Shown in pieces: positions 1 through 9,924 of a stretch of DNA of 64,000 nucleotides. The position numbers were made by a program, and so were the translations under genes. The DNA comes from Diplonema papillatum (taxonomy: Eukaryota; Euglenozoa; Diplonemea; Diplonemida; Diplonemidae): positions 124,001 to 188,000 of the forward strand of contig JAPJBO010000304.1 in assembly GCA_030068145.1 (NCBI GenBank), read 5' to 3'. Positions within the stretch are counted from its first letter, which is position 1. Every line of letters starts with the position of its first letter. Below the pieces are notes generated by a model, which was given only the letters and a program-made list of their open reading frames with translations, ran no database searches and was not told the DNA's origin.

Positions 1-119
1 GACACATTTGTTACCTTTCAACTATGGAACTGATGATTGGGGTCCAGGTGAAAAAGTCAAACGCGGCAAGATATTTGAAAATGAAGCAGCAAAAGAGTAT
101 CTGTTGGATAAGCGCAGGC

Positions 120-203
120 GTTTCAAGCACCGCCAAGCCCTGTTGACTTTCAAGCACCGCCAAGCCCTGTTGACTTTCAAGCACCGCCAAGCCCTGTTGA
201 CTG
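120..203. repeat. 27-bp minisatellite, 3 copies
   Basis: Three head-to-tail copies of a 27-bp unit containing GCACCGCCAAGCCCTGTTGA. The unit is a multiple of three, so a short plus-strand frame stays open through it as a 9-residue repeat (FKHRQALLT). That frame runs from about position 8 to 217 and shows no other sign of being a gene. Confidence 0.85.
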
Positions 204-269
204 AAAAGGACATCTAGATCGTCCAGGATGTTTTTTCCCCGTGGACAGGGTTAACGATGTCTGTGGGAG

Positions 270-368
270 CAGCAACGCTGGAGGGACGCGAAGAGCAACC
301 TCAACAGAAAGTATCCAGAGCTGGAAACAGAAAGCGTGTACGAATTGTGGAGTGTGGCTCGGAGTCAG
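270..368 (+). CDS. Candidate internal exon, unknown protein
   Basis: The plus-strand frame beginning QQRWRDAKSNL and ending VYELWSVARSQ has ordinary charged/hydrophobic composition. It ends exactly at a near-consensus donor (CAG followed by GTGAGA at 369). The acceptor used here is the AG at 268-269; the frame is closed by a stop just upstream. There is no start codon, so this would be an internal exon of a plus-strand gene extending leftwards. The family is not recognised. An overlapping 96-residue ATG frame (257-547) looks less protein-like. Called from composition and splice signals only. Confidence 0.3.
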
Positions 369-733
369 GTGAGAACCTTTCCGATTGTGGTGATGGTGAT
401 GGCGGCAGTGCTGGTAGCACCCTCCTTACAACCTGCAGCACAACCGACAGAAAGAAAGCGAAAGCGCGAAGAGTCCGATATTCCGCTGCCCCGAAATATT
501 TCACCGCAACTCCATGGCACGGCATGAAGCAAGGGGTGCACAAGTAGTGCAATCAAGTGGTCGAGTTTGGTTCGCCTTTTTCATTCTTTTTGCTCGTTAG
601 TACACGCAGTTTTGAGGGCGTAGCCTACGAACCGAGAAGGGTCAAGAAACAGACAGAAAATGTGCAAGAAAACGTAAATACTATTATAGGATCTTAGATT
701 CTGCCCAAAAAGAGTGTAAATAGACGCGGCCAG

Positions 734-933
734 CACGTGGTTTGCAGACCTGGGCCACGACCCGATGGACGAGCCCGTCATTAGGCCCACTGATGTGGCG
801 ATGTGCGGGCTTTGCATGCGCACGCCGATTGCCAACAGGGTTTCTTCAGAACTTCTGCAGATGGAAGCCGAACACGACCAGGCAATGGCCAACGAGGACG
901 AAAAAGACCCGGCAGACGCCTACGACGACTGGT
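734..933 (+). CDS. Candidate exon with a C-x2-C pair, unknown protein
   Basis: The plus-strand frame reads TWFADLGHDPMDEPV, then AMCGLCMRTPIANRV, then an acidic helix-like run (LLQMEAEHDQAMANEDEKD). It resembles real protein, and its neighbouring frames do not. The Cys pair could be half of a zinc-binding site whose partner lies in the next exon; a further Cys cluster occurs at 1546. Possible acceptors are the AGs at 722-733. Possible donors are around 932-934 (GTGTGAGTG), or the frame could run to the stop at 957-959. I could not join it in phase to the candidate exon at 270-368, so the gene model is open. Confidence 0.33.
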
Positions 934-1033
934 GTGAGTGGCAACACAGGTCACCGTGAGCAAGAGGCTAACGCACAGGTGCTTGGCAGCTCGCGCAACG
1001 CTAGCGGAAGAGTATGTATAAAAACGTAGTGCA

Positions 1034-1120
1034 GTGGTGTCACCAAAGGGGGTAATCCTAAGCCGCCCACGTGATAAAGCCGTTGTGCAGCGGCTGCCGG
1101 CTTACTTCGTGACGCCTTTT
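1034..1120. repeat. Short inverted-repeat element (GGTGTCAC family), copy 1
   Basis: About 87 bp bounded by GGTGTCAC and its complement near GTGACGCC. It is clearly related to 45294-45377, where the ends are GGTGTCACC and GTGACACC. Shared internal blocks include AAAGCCGTT and GCAGCGGCTGCCG. Two diverged copies with inverted ends suggest a tiny non-autonomous element. Confidence 0.5.
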
Positions 1121-1410
1121 ACACGTAGTTGGTGCTTGTGTGTGTCGTGATGTTGTAGGAAATGGGCGGCAGCAAACTGCTATGGCGCGAGGGCCGATAT
1201 ATAAGGAAACAAGGTCGGAGGTAGTACTGCCGCCACCGACCGTGCGCTGCAACAACAAGTGTGGCGGAGTGAAGGATTGCTAGCGGGCTTGTATCTGCTT
1301 CGTGAGGCAAACGAGGCAGACAGCACACAGTGTACAGTGCAAGAGAACTCGGCGCTGCAGGCGGGCGTAGCAGACGAAATGGGCTTGCCTTCTGCTAAAT
1401 CAACTGGCGT

Positions 1411-1716
1411 TACACCCACCACTCGATTGATTCTCCTAACAGGACCGACACCCCCCGACAGGGCCAGACGAAGCGGGAGAGACTTCTCCGGATCAGCGGC
1501 TTTTCACACATAACTGGAGAACAGAGTGACGAGTACAACACAAAGTGTGCTACCTGTGGTTCGGCCTCCACTCGTCATCAACCGATGCTACGATGTAAAC
1601 GTTGTTTCACTGAATGCATCAAGGATGGTCACTTGTTTCGGCCTCAGAGGCCTGCGTGCTGTTACGTCAGTTTCGGGGAACCTACGTCCCACGAAACAAC
1701 CGGGACCTCGAGTTAG
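1411..1716 (+). CDS. Zinc-ribbon-like exon or ORF, unknown protein
   Basis: A plus-strand frame open to TAG at 1714-1716 contains two CxxC pairs: KCATCGSASTRHQ followed by LRCKRCFTECIKDGHLF, spacing C-x2-C-x12-C-x2-C. This is the geometry of a small zinc ribbon. Upstream it reads TKRERLLRISGFSHIT. No start codon is present in the frame, so the coding part would begin at a splice acceptor, possibly near 1436 or 1461. A second plus frame at 1259-1513 (SEGLLAGLYLLREANEADS) also looks protein-like and may be the preceding exon. Which protein this is cannot be told from the Cys spacing alone. Confidence 0.35.
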   Translation, partial: YTHHSIDSPNRTDTPRQGQTKRERLLRISGFSHITGEQSDEYNTKCATCGSASTRHQPMLRCKRCFTECIKDGHLFRPQRPACCYVSFGEPTSHETTGTSS

Positions 1717-2889
1717 TCGCTTAAAGTACTCGCCGAATGCGGCAAGTTGCCGACCCCGGAAGGGTTCGACTGCAGGAAATCAATCAAGGCAGACATGGTC
1801 AAGACGCTCTGTCGTCGTTCTTTAGAGTGTCGAGGGCGGCGGTGGAACTCGAGTCTAAGCCAGGATCCAAATTGTGAAAAGCATAACACAAAAACGGATC
1901 AAATCAGGCGCGCCAGGTAGATGCTGGGCTAGTTTCTGTCTGGGCTTGGACTGTGTAGTCCTTCCGAATTCTTTTCACAGGTCCGTTCATGCACACCCAC
2001 ACCGAACTGGTTGGCGAACGGGTTGTTGTTGTTACGCCACAATGGCGGCATTGAAGAACGCACATCTCCGACATCCATGCCACAGACTTAAAAAACAAAA
2101 ACAAAAAACGGGATGTTTCAAAGGCGATTGCGTCACTGGACAATTCTGGGATCAACACAGTTCCAGTAACAGGTCGAAGGACTGGACAGTTCAGAGGTTG
2201 TCCTGCCATGTGGACATGGCCAAACTGCATGCTTGGAGAGACAATTCGTGACTCTCGCCACCAAGATGCATGACGAGCTACCTCATGCATATTTTGTTCG
2301 TCTTGAGCGGTCGTAAGCAGTTCGTGATCGTGGCAGGATGACACAGGAGAAAACGGACTAGAAAGTCAGGGCAGAGGCCGGAAATTTGGTCCAAGTAGTG
2401 CATGGGTATGCACCCATTCGTGCCCCCTGAAGGCGCAGTGAATACCTTCCGACCAACCATGGTTTGCTGGCTTTATAATACTACGCAACCTGATGCTGGG
2501 TCGCTTCTCTGTGCAAGATCCCAGCCCAAACACACGTTTTCGGCGTTCTCTAGCACTCTCCAGGTGCATTCGACCCTCGGGCTTCGTGGTTTCTTTCACT
2601 CACAGGTGTTCCGGGACGTGCAAAGATAAGGAGAATGGCCCCCTAGAAGGCTCTCCGGAGGCTTCTGAGGGCGTATTTGAACGCAGAATGATGTTTTAGG
2701 AAGGGTATGGGGCCTCAGTACCCGTCAGACCCTGGTGAACTATGCGGGGATTTTTCCGCCCAAACCCCCCCCCCCCCCCCCCTTTTGGCATCGACTCATA
2801 TTATGAAACCACTGTGCCAGGGGACTGTAGCTCTTTGTCTGACCGATTTTGGGGCACTGCGGTGCCTGTGGGTGTCTGAGTCCTTGAAC

Positions 2890-3022
2890 CGTCGCCCCGC
2901 GCACGCAAACAAGGGGACGAAGGGGAGCTGGTGTGTAAGGCATGTCACTCACCGGGACTGCCAAGTCTGCAAGAGTGCGCTGTCAGCGCATCGAGACCAG
3001 AGAAGCGAACAATGCATCCTCT
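2890..3022 (+). CDS. Candidate Cys/His-rich exon, unknown protein
   Basis: The plus-strand frame, open from 2707, reads GSWCVRHVTHRDCQVCKSAL and then EQCILCGRI. It has C-x2-C pairs 14 residues apart with nearby His and another Cys, again like a zinc-binding fold. It runs straight into the 190-bp tandem unit that precedes the 518-residue frame, so it may be an upstream exon of that gene. Upstream of about 2880 the same frame passes through a poly-C run and is probably not coding. Confidence 0.25.
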
Positions 3023-3600
3023 GTGGACGCATCTCCTTCCGATTGGCGAGGTGCTTACAAAAAATGAGGACCCAATTCGCAAAAGGGAAGCAATTGTTGA
3101 GTTTCGCGCAGCGAGACCAGCACTGTGGTGGTCCAAAGTGGCGCCGCTTTCCGGCGGCATTGCAAGAAAAGCTGGTCGGCACCGTTCGATAGCGATGCGC
3201 CGGAAAACAAGTGGACGCATCTCCTTCCGATTGGCGAGGTGCTTACAAAAAATGAGGACCCAATTCTCGCAAAAGGGAAGCAATTGTTGAGTTTCGCGCA
3301 GCGAGACCAGCACTGTGGTGGTCCAAAGTGGCGCTGCTTTCCGGCGGCATTGCAAGAAAAGCTGGTCGGCACCGTTCGATAGCGATGCGCCGGAAAACAA
3401 GTGGGCGCATCTCCTTCCGATTGGCGAGGTGCTTACAAAAAATGAGGACCCAATTCTCGCAAAAGGGAAGCAATTGTTGAGTTTCGCGCAGCGAGACCAG
3501 CACTGTGGTGGTCCAAAGTGGCGCTGCTTTCCGGCGGCATTGCAAGAAAAGCTGGTCGGCACCGTTCGATAGCGATGCGCCGGAAAACAAGTGGACGCAA
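3023..3600. repeat. 190-bp tandem repeat, three copies, abutting a coding frame
   Basis: GTGGACGCATCTCC-type junctions recur at 3023, 3211, 3401 and 3591, giving units of 188, 190 and 190 bp. The first lacks 2 bp in the CCAATTC(TC)GC segment. The last junction switches from ATCTCCTTCC into the long plus-strand frame (GCAAGTGGACGACG). The repeat therefore carries copies of the sequence just before the frame. This is the same exon-edge duplication seen at other genes in the window. Confidence 0.85.
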
Positions 3601-5148
3601 GTGGACGACGCGAAAAGTCTTGTCGGCGCGAGAAAGCAAGAAGCTCACGCTGCAGTCGCAACATTGCTGAGGTCGAACCGAGAAAGCTCAGGGTATACTA
3701 ACGCCTGGCTGCGTGACTGGTCGCAATCCTCATCGCGCGACAAATCGCGAGCTTTGGCCATCAACTTCGAACGGTACTCGAAGTACTTCACGGAGCTAAA
3801 TGATAAGTTGCTTGAACTTGGCTTCCAAGTCTGCGACGAGGCTTTTATGCCACGATTGAAGAAGGTAGTGACCGACCGAGCGATGTTCGGTGTGTGCACC
3901 GACCTCTACAGTGCACAGTTCGTTGATGAGGTCATCATGGAGCCTGTCCACAGACAGCATCTCGCCGACAGCAGCATGCTAGACCAGCTGTCCTCCGACC
4001 AGCTCCCGCTGAAAGTGCTGATTCCGCTGGTATACCAGTTCATAGCTGGCAATGATCCCTTCGCGCACTGGTTTACCCAAACCACCGGACTTTCGCCGGC
4101 TGGCATGTTCTGGGTTCCCGTGAAGTCCGGCCGCTTTTGTTCGTTGACAGCCGGTGCGTACAGCCTGACACACACGGTTCAGGGCAAGATCGTGGCCGGT
4201 TGGTTGCAACTGTATTTGGAACAGCGCGATAATGTGCTCTACTCGAGTGCTCCCGGTGCGAAGACTAAAGTGCCGAACAAGTGGCACAAGCTATTCATCG
4301 CCCTTGGCAACCCCAGCTTCTGCTACAAGCTCCGCATGCTGCGCAGGGTGTTCACAGCATTGACCTATCCTCTCAGCCAGCTTCTCTGGCAATTATCTGA
4401 GCTGGGGTCGGTCAAGGAGGCTTGGATCGGAATCATCGCGTGTCTATGTCACAACCTGACCAACCCGCCTCTTCGTGCTCTTGCCTTCGAAGGAAGAAAA
4501 GATTTGTTCGGCTGCAGCGTGCCCGATAACCTGAAGCTGGTTGAAGGCAGTTCCCCGCCCACAACACTCAAGTTTGGGCATCTTGCCGCCGATGGTATCA
4601 AGCTTGGTCGAGATCGCGAATGCGGGCCGACCTCGTATGCCGATCAACTGAAGGCCGCCGTCAAGTCCCTCTCAACGGAACATGGCAACTGCGCGGAGTA
4701 CATCGTCAGTTACCCCGACGCCACGACAATCCTCGATCACTGCTTTGGCAATGCCGACAGGTTTCTCGGTCATGTTGGCATTGCAGCCTGGAGGGGCGTG
4801 GGCGTCGCTGACTGCGTTGACGTACTTTTCCACCTCCAAGCACTTGAACGAGCGGATGTGCTTTACGATTACCTCGTCTCCCTCCTCCGTCCCTGGATCT
4901 TCCAGTTCGAGCTCGTTCGGCAACGGGTTGCTGGAGGGAACCTTCCAGCAGTGTCATCCGAACTGCTCGGAAACGAGAAAGTCGTTGCCTATTGCAAGGA
5001 AACTTACCTGAACTGGGAGACCACTGTCTCAAGGTCGCATCGGCTCGCTGACGAGTACGAAGAGAACACGCTTCGTAAGCAGGCAGCAGGAGAAGCACTC
5101 GTCAAGAAACGAAACAAAAAGGTGCCTCATTGCCTGTCAAAACCGTGA
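3592..5148 (+). CDS. Unknown 518-residue protein of a multi-copy family
   Basis: The longest convincing plus-strand frame begins about W-T-Q-V-D-D-A-K and ends LSKP at the stop at 5146-5148. It is mixed alpha-helical in look, with no signal peptide, no clear transmembrane helix and no catalytic motif I recognise. The true start is uncertain: the frame stays open into the preceding 190-bp repeat (to 3505), and the coding part probably begins at an acceptor near the last repeat junction. Two blocks (LADSSMLDQLSSDQLPLKVL and HTVQGKIVAGWLQL) recur, diverged, on the minus strand at 27.7-28.0 kb. The family is therefore multi-copy, which raises the possibility of a mobile-element protein. That is inference; function unknown. 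Confidence 0.6.
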   Translation, partial: WTQVDDAKSLVGARKQEAHAAVATLLRSNRESSGYTNAWLRDWSQSSSRDKSRALAINFERYSKYFTELNDKLLELGFQVCDEAFMPRLKKVVTDRAMFGVCTDLYSAQFVDEVIMEPVHRQHLADSSMLDQLSSDQLPLKVLIPLVYQFIAGNDPFAHWFTQTTGLSPAGMFWVPVKSGRFCSLTAGAYSLTHTVQGKIVAGWLQLYLEQRDNVLYSSAPGAKTKVPNKWHKLFIALGNPSFCYKLRMLRRVFTALTYPLSQLLWQLSELGSVKEAWIGIIACLCHNLTNPPLRALAFEGRKDLFGCSVPDNLKLVEGSSPPTTLKFGHLAADGIKLGRDRECGPTSYADQLKAAVKSLSTEHGNCAEYIVSYPDATTILDHCFGNADRFLGHVGIAAWRGVGVADCVDVLFHLQALERADVLYDYLVSLLRPWIFQFELVRQRVAGGNLPAVSSELLGNEKVVAYCKETYLNWETTVSRSHRLADEYEENTLRKQAAGEALVKKRNKKVPHCLSKP

Positions 5149-5315
5149 AGGGAAAACTGAGCTCCTCTTTCTCTACTTTGCCATCGAAGCGACAAAATCT
5201 AGCAAGGATGTCTAGATGAGAGTTAATCATGGGTCTTGCTACTAAATCCTTGTGTGTGTGGCTTTGTCGCCTATTGCCGACTATTCGACAGGCTACAGAG
5301 CGCATGCTCATTTCC

Positions 5316-5455
5316 TAAAGGGGGGGGTCGAATAATAACAGTTATTCGTCACACGTCTGGTTGTCTAAAAACACTACCACTATTTGATCCTGCTACTGTT
5401 CGGCTACCCCGGAACTTTTTTTTATTATTCGACAAATCGAATAATAACACAGTGT
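5316..5455 (+). mobile_element. MITE (TCGAATAATAACA family), copy A, right end truncated
   Basis: Starts TAAAGGGGGGG then TCGAATAATAACA. It contains the family's internal block (ACACGTCTGGTTGTCTAAAA ... CTACTGTTCGGCTACC) and reaches CGAATAATAACACAG. It then diverges before the terminal GTTATTATTCGACCCCCC seen in other copies. Confidence 0.75.
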
Positions 5456-5479
5456 TACTTACACGACGCACTAGTAAGG

Positions 5480-5690
5480 TGCATAACTTGTGAAAATAGC
5501 TAGTTATTTTGTAACTAGTTATATTTGACAATTTGTGACTAGCACATAACTAGCACAAGCTAGTTATATAACTAGCACGAGCTAGTTATATAACTAGCTC
5601 TGCTAGTTATATGCTAGTTGCTAGTTATGTCCGAGCAAGTTATAAATTTCACTAGTCATTGAGCTAGTTAATAACTAGTGAAACCCCGCG
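5480..5690. repeat. AT-rich palindromic CTAGTTAT repeats
   Basis: About 210 bp built from CTAGTTAT and its complement in both orientations (for example GCTAGTTATATAACTAGC twice). It could fold into several hairpins. Low GC contrasts with the surroundings. No coding sequence seen. Confidence 0.75.
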
Positions 5691-5859
5691 TGCGAAAGAG
5701 ACGGAAATCATGGTGAAAAATGGAGATTTCGCCCACCTCGACAAGACGTCCGAAATCAGCCGATTTCCAGAATTTCTACAAAGAGAGTCCCAAATCGGGA
5801 GGAAAAATCAGTGTAGAGAAAATCTTGGAGCTTTTCTGGGTACAAATGACTACATACTG

Positions 5860-6480
5860 AGTCATTCCTGTCACAGTCTGACCCTTCTGCCGTCTTTTCC
5901 GGCTGCTTTTTGGTGTTTGGATGCCCCTGGACCAAACCCGGACCAACCCGAACCATACCCGGACCAACCTGAACTAGACCCGAACTAGACCAGGTTCTGG
6001 GTCAAATGCTGGTGAAACCCCCAGGGAGCACTCCACTGAGCCCAAATTGCCGAATTTACGCCACCCAGGAACTCGTACAAAGCTGTGACAACTATGGCGA
6101 ATCGGTTCTTGGAGAAGATTGAGAACAGGGCCAAGTCTAGAATTGCTACAAGCGGGTCCAAATCTGGAGGGAAAATAGTGTCGAGAAACTTTTGGAGCAT
6201 TCCTAGGCACAAATGACCACCTCCCGAGTCATTCCGGTCACAGTCTGACCCTTCTGCCGTCTTTTGTGGCTGTTATTGTTTGGATGACCCTGGATCAAAT
6301 CCGGACCATACCCGGACCAACCCGGACCATACCCGGACCAACTCGGACCAACCCGGACCAACCCGCACCAACCCGGACAAGACCCGAACTAGACCCGGTT
6401 CTGGGTCAAATGCTGCTGAAAACCCCACGGAGCACTCTATGAAGCCTAAGTTGCCGAATTTACACTAACCAGGAACTCGT
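5860..6480. repeat. Diverged duplication of about 360 bp containing GGACCAACCC decamers
   Basis: The blocks GTCACAGTCTGACCCTTCTG, GGGTCAAATGCTG and TTGCCGAATTTAC occur in the same order at 5870-6065 and again at 6238-6465. Between them are variable runs of CCGGACCAAC/CCGGACCATA decamers, longer in the second copy (6298-6390). I see no gene in 5.2-7.3 kb. Confidence 0.75.
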
Positions 6481-6639
6481 AAAAAGCCACAAGAAACCCA
6501 TAATGGACACTGCGACAACACAGAGGCGAGCCGGTGCTTGGGGAACCTTGGGACTAGAGCACTGTGTGTTAATCAACAACAGCGAGCACTGGACGAGAGG
6601 TGGGTGGATTCTGGGCCAGGAAGGTGGACACCAAGGAAA

Positions 6640-6860
6640 ATTCTGAACCAGGGAAGGTGGATTCTGGACCAGGGAGGGTGCATTCCGTACCAGGGAGGGT
6701 GGATTCTGGTCCAGGGAGGGTGGATCCTGGACCAGGGAGGGTAGATTCTGGACCAGGGAGTGAATTCTGAACCAGGGAGGGTGGATTCTGGCCCACAGAG
6801 GGTGGTTTCTGGACCCGGAAGACGGGGATCTGAACCGCAGAGGTTGCAATAAGGGCCAGG
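6640..6860. repeat. Minisatellite of about 20 bp (GGATTCTGGACCAGGGAGGG)
   Basis: Roughly ten imperfect copies of a 20-22 bp unit. The proline-rich frames it generates on the minus strand follow from the repeat and are not evidence of a gene. Confidence 0.8.
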
Positions 6861-7144
6861 GAGGTGTATTATGGACCACAAAGGCGAATTCTGGATCATG
6901 CATGGCAGATTCTGGTTGACGAAAGGATATTTAGCTCTTTGCCAACACAGACAGATCCCTCATTTTCGCACTTATTTTTCATCACTTCCGCCCTCTTGGG
7001 CGAGATTCTGATCGATTCCGGGGTCGCCGACCCTCAAAAGGCTCACGAACACAGACGTATTGGGCTCAAACTACCCAGAGGTGCCTCAGAAGCATGCAAA
7101 AATGGAAAAAATAATAAAATAGACAAGATTTACACGGGGAGTCG

Positions 7145-7320
7145 CACCCCCTACCCCCCCCCCCCCCCCCCCCCCGGGTCGGGGTGTTTTATTTCTGGAA
7201 GGGTTCGGTTTCGGAATTAAATCTGAAAACCGAACCCGAAACCGACCCCAAAACCGAGCCTTCCAGAATTAGATTTGGAAACCGAACCCGAAACCGACCC
7301 CAAAACCGAACCCTTCCATT
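7145..7320. repeat. Poly-C tract and CCGAACCCGAAACCG repeats
   Basis: A C homopolymer of more than 20 bases at about 7151-7175 is followed by two copies of a 56-60 bp unit built from AACCGAACCCGAAACCGACC. Nothing convincing follows as a gene in 7330-7900, although a GC-rich frame crosses 7371-7571 on the minus strand. Confidence 0.7.
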
Positions 7321-7924
7321 TTATTTCCCTTCACTGGGATGGCTGCCGTGACGAACCTAGCTTCTTCGTATCACATGCGGAGAGAGAGAGAAAGAGTGGA
7401 GAGAAACGACAGTGAGGGTTTGGAGGAGGACGCGGCGTGCGTCGGGGCCCGTGAGGAAGCACCGGCCACCTTGCTAGATAAAACCTGCCTTGGAAGAGGC
7501 ACCTTATTACTCGCGAGGGTAGGCGCCCCTGCGGAGGCCCTCTTCCGTGTGCCTCCACGCGGAAGGAACACTAGGACTTTTCAAAGGCCGCGGAGGTCAG
7601 CGGACCGGAGCTACCGGAGAGGGTGTATGTGCGTTGTGTGGTAACCTGATACGTGTGTGTGCGATGATGTGGGTTTGTGTGGCAGCCTGATACGTGTGCG
7701 CTGGCTGTTACACGAGCTTGATGCTCCGCATGGATGCTTGGTGCCGTGTGCCGTGGGCACCACACGGGGATTCGTTTGCGACAATAAAACCTCGGAGGGA
7801 AAAAGACTGCGTGGTTATCCCACTCAAGAAATAAAACACCCCCACACCCCCCCCCCTGTATGGTATTTTGTCTTTTGCGGGGTCCTGGCTATCGCGAAAA
7901 AAAACACGACACCTCGTGATCGGA

Positions 7925-8160
7925 GCCGGCTGCGCCTCTACCGAAGCATCTGACGCCGAGTCTGAGCCCTCGCCGTCCTCTGCGCGCTTGCCGCCGTTTT
8001 TTCTCCGCTCGCGCAGCTTCTTCGCGAGGCGCGCCGTCCGCTTGTCTTCAACGTTGCCGTGCTTCTGGTCGAAGGCGGCGTGGGCCGACTTGATCTCGGA
8101 TATTTGCTCGTGCGTGTACGCGGTCTCCCGCTGCGGCGTCGCCTCGTCGCTGCGACCGAC
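7925..8160 (-). pseudogene. Partial copy of the 3' end of the CWC27 exon
   Basis: The minus-strand translation from about 8155 (SDEATPQRETAYTHEQISEI ... SAHAAFDQKHGNVEDKRTA) repeats the last ~85 residues of the exon at 8307-9275, with substitutions and a short insertion (RRKNGGKRA). Like the parent it ends at a GTGTCGTGTTTTTTTT donor, so exon end and donor were copied together. Similarity stops just upstream of the SDEAT codons. Joining the parent exon to this copy through the acceptor at 8220 would put it out of frame. I read it as a duplicated exon end rather than the next exon, though a different acceptor (AG at about 8152) cannot be excluded. Confidence 0.65.
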
Positions 8161-8219
8161 ACCGAGTTCACATTTGTTAGGAATGTGGCCTCGGGCCCCC
8201 CCACTTGCAGTACACGTTT

Positions 8220-8306
8220 CTGATGTTAGAGCGTAAGTTCGCTTAGGACCCCTTGATAATTTTTAGTGGGCACAATGCAGCAAAAAAAAAAAAAAAAACA
8301 CGACAC
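8220..8306 (-). other. Short intron-like segment with the shared acceptor block
   Basis: On the minus strand this starts GTGTCGTG plus a long T run directly after the CWC27 exon. It ends CCTAAGCGAACTTACGCTCT then AACATCAG. The ending matches the acceptor block found at other introns here (core AAGCGAACTTCAACTCTAAA). At 87 bp it would be the shortest intron in the window. Confidence 0.5.
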
Positions 8307-9275
8307 CTGAGCTTCCTCCGTGATCGGGGCCGGCTGCGGCTCTACCGAGCCTTCTGACGCCGAGTCTGAGCCCTCGCCGTCCTCTGCGTGCTCGCGCAGC
8401 TTCTTCGCAAGGCGCGCCGTCCGCTTGTCTTCGACGTTGCCGTGCTTCTGGTCGAAGGCGGCGTGGGCCGACTTGATCTCGGATAGCCGCTCCTGCGTGT
8501 ACGCGGACTCCCGCTGCAGCGTCGCCTCGTCGCTGATGACATCGTGCGCCGAAGCCACGCGCGCGCCCTTCAAAAACGTCGACACCACGGTCGACGAGAC
8601 ATTCCCCCCTTCTTCTTCGTCTTCTCCGTCATCCGCGCACGATAGCACCTTGACGTCCTTCACCGCTTTCTTCGCCTTTTTCGCGCGTTTCGCCGCCTCC
8701 GGCGGCGGGGCGGACCGCTTGGCTGCTGCGGGCTGGGCGGTGGCGACCATGTCGGGGAAGGGGTTGTCGATGACGGTGGTGGTTTTGATGACGGGAGGTT
8801 CGAGGGGAGCGTCGTCGGGTCCCACTGGCAGCTTTTCCATGCTGAGCAGCGGGAAGAACGTGCCGGGCGTAACGCGGCCGAAGAGGGCGTGCTTGCCGTT
8901 GAGCTCCGGCGCCTCGCGGAGGGTGATGAAAAACTGCGACCGGTTGTCGCCGTCTTCGCCGGCCATCGCGACCATGGCCCGGTGCTTGAACCGCAGGCGC
9001 GCGTGCGTCTCCGTTTTGAACGCCTTTCCGAGGTGGTGCGTGCTCGCGCCGCCGGTCCCCGTCCCCGTAGGGTCGCCGGTCTGCACGCAGAAGCCCTTGA
9101 CGACCCGGTGGAAGGGGCTGCCGTCGAAGTACTGGTTGACGCAGTGCTGAAGGAAATTCCGGCACGTCACCGGGCACTCCTTCGCCCACAGCTCGATGCA
9201 CACGTCGCCCAGCGACGTGTGCAGCATCACCTTCCCGGACGTGGGCAGGTCGAACGCCTCCGACGGCACCGCCAT
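8307..9275 (-). CDS. CWC27: Spliceosome-associated cyclophilin CWC27, main exon
   Basis: The frame starts MAVPSEAFDLPTSGKVMLHT at 9275. It contains a complete cyclophilin fold: ELWAKECPVTCRNFLQ, YFDGSPFHRVVKGFCVQTGD, then GTGTGGAST, DNRSQFFITL, and KHALFGRVTPGTFF. The N-terminal 'P.SGKV.L.T..GD..IELW' segment and a Lys/Arg-rich, acidic C-terminal tail are the CWC27 (NY-CO-10/SDCCAG10) arrangement; known members sit in the activated spliceosome. In the usual isomerase site the Phe-His-Arg motif is kept. CWC27-type proteins differ from cyclophilin A at the Trp position, and I see His-Ala-Leu-Phe-Gly there. The exon is 323 codons, ends in phase 0 at CAG then GTGTCG, and is shorter than known family members, so a later exon is likely but not located. 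An AG directly precedes the ATG, as for a splice or trans-splice acceptor. Confidence 0.85.
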
Positions 9276-9379
9276 CTTGCACAAAGAGGGAATAAGAGAG
9301 AACCCCACACAAGAGGCCCTATCCCCCCGCCTGTATAATTGAATGGTGTCATCCGGTGGCCTTCCTTGGGTGCACAACG

Positions 9380-9545
9380 GGTCTACTCGGGAAATGCAAA
9401 AAAATCGCCAGAAATTGCAATCTTACCGTGTACTTGGGAAGTTCTTAGTATGGGTTTCATGGGAAGTTGAGTTTTCTACTGTGGATCACACCCATTGAAG
9501 TCGGGTTAGTAACGAGGAACGACGGGCCGAAGAGGGAGTGTTTCC
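9380..9545. repeat. Flank repeat of the CWC27 copies (three copies; relatives elsewhere)
   Basis: A ~160-bp block (GGTCTACTCGGGAAATGC ... TTGAGTTTTCTACTGTGGAT ... CGGGTTAGTAACGAGGAACG) occurs here, at 10020-10185 and at 10868-11035, always joined to a truncated cyclophilin piece. A diverged relative lies at 26500-26640. Part of it (AAGTGCCAGAAATTGCAATA) recurs near 11640 and 13045. It marks the unit that was tandemly copied. Confidence 0.75.
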
Positions 9546-9924
9546 CGCTGAGCTCCGGCGCCTCGCGGAGGGTGATGAAAAACTGCGACCAGTTGTCGCC
9601 GTCTTCGCCGGCCATCGCGACCATGGCCCGGTGCTTGAACCGCAGGCGCGCGTGCGTCTCTGTTTTGAACGCCTTTCCGAGGTGGTGCGTGCTCGCGCCG
9701 CCGGTCCCCGTCCCCGTAGGGTCGCCGGTCTGCACGCAGAAGCCCTTGACGACCCGGTGGAAGGGGCTGCCGTCGGGGTACTGGTTGACGCAGTGCTGAA
9801 GGAAATTCCGGCACGTCACCGGGCACTCCTTCGCCCACAGCTCGATGCACACGTCGCCCAGCGACGTGTGCAGCATCACCTTCCCGGACGTGGGCAGGTC
9901 GAACGCCTCCGACGGCACCGCCAT
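9521..9924 (-). pseudogene. Truncated 5' copy of the CWC27 exon (copy 2)
   Basis: From ATG at 9924 the minus strand repeats the cyclophilin start through EAPELSGKHSLFG with few substitutions (for example YPDG for YFDG, DNWSQ for DNRSQ). It then breaks into the flank repeat. It ends before the last third of the cyclophilin fold. The near identity implies a recent event. If spliced or transcribed it would give a ~150-residue truncated cyclophilin. Confidence 0.8.

Noticed and set aside
8226-8306. Read-through C-terminus of CWC27 (VSCFFFFFCC...)
   Set aside because: It starts at a donor and translates a T homopolymer; an intron is far more likely.
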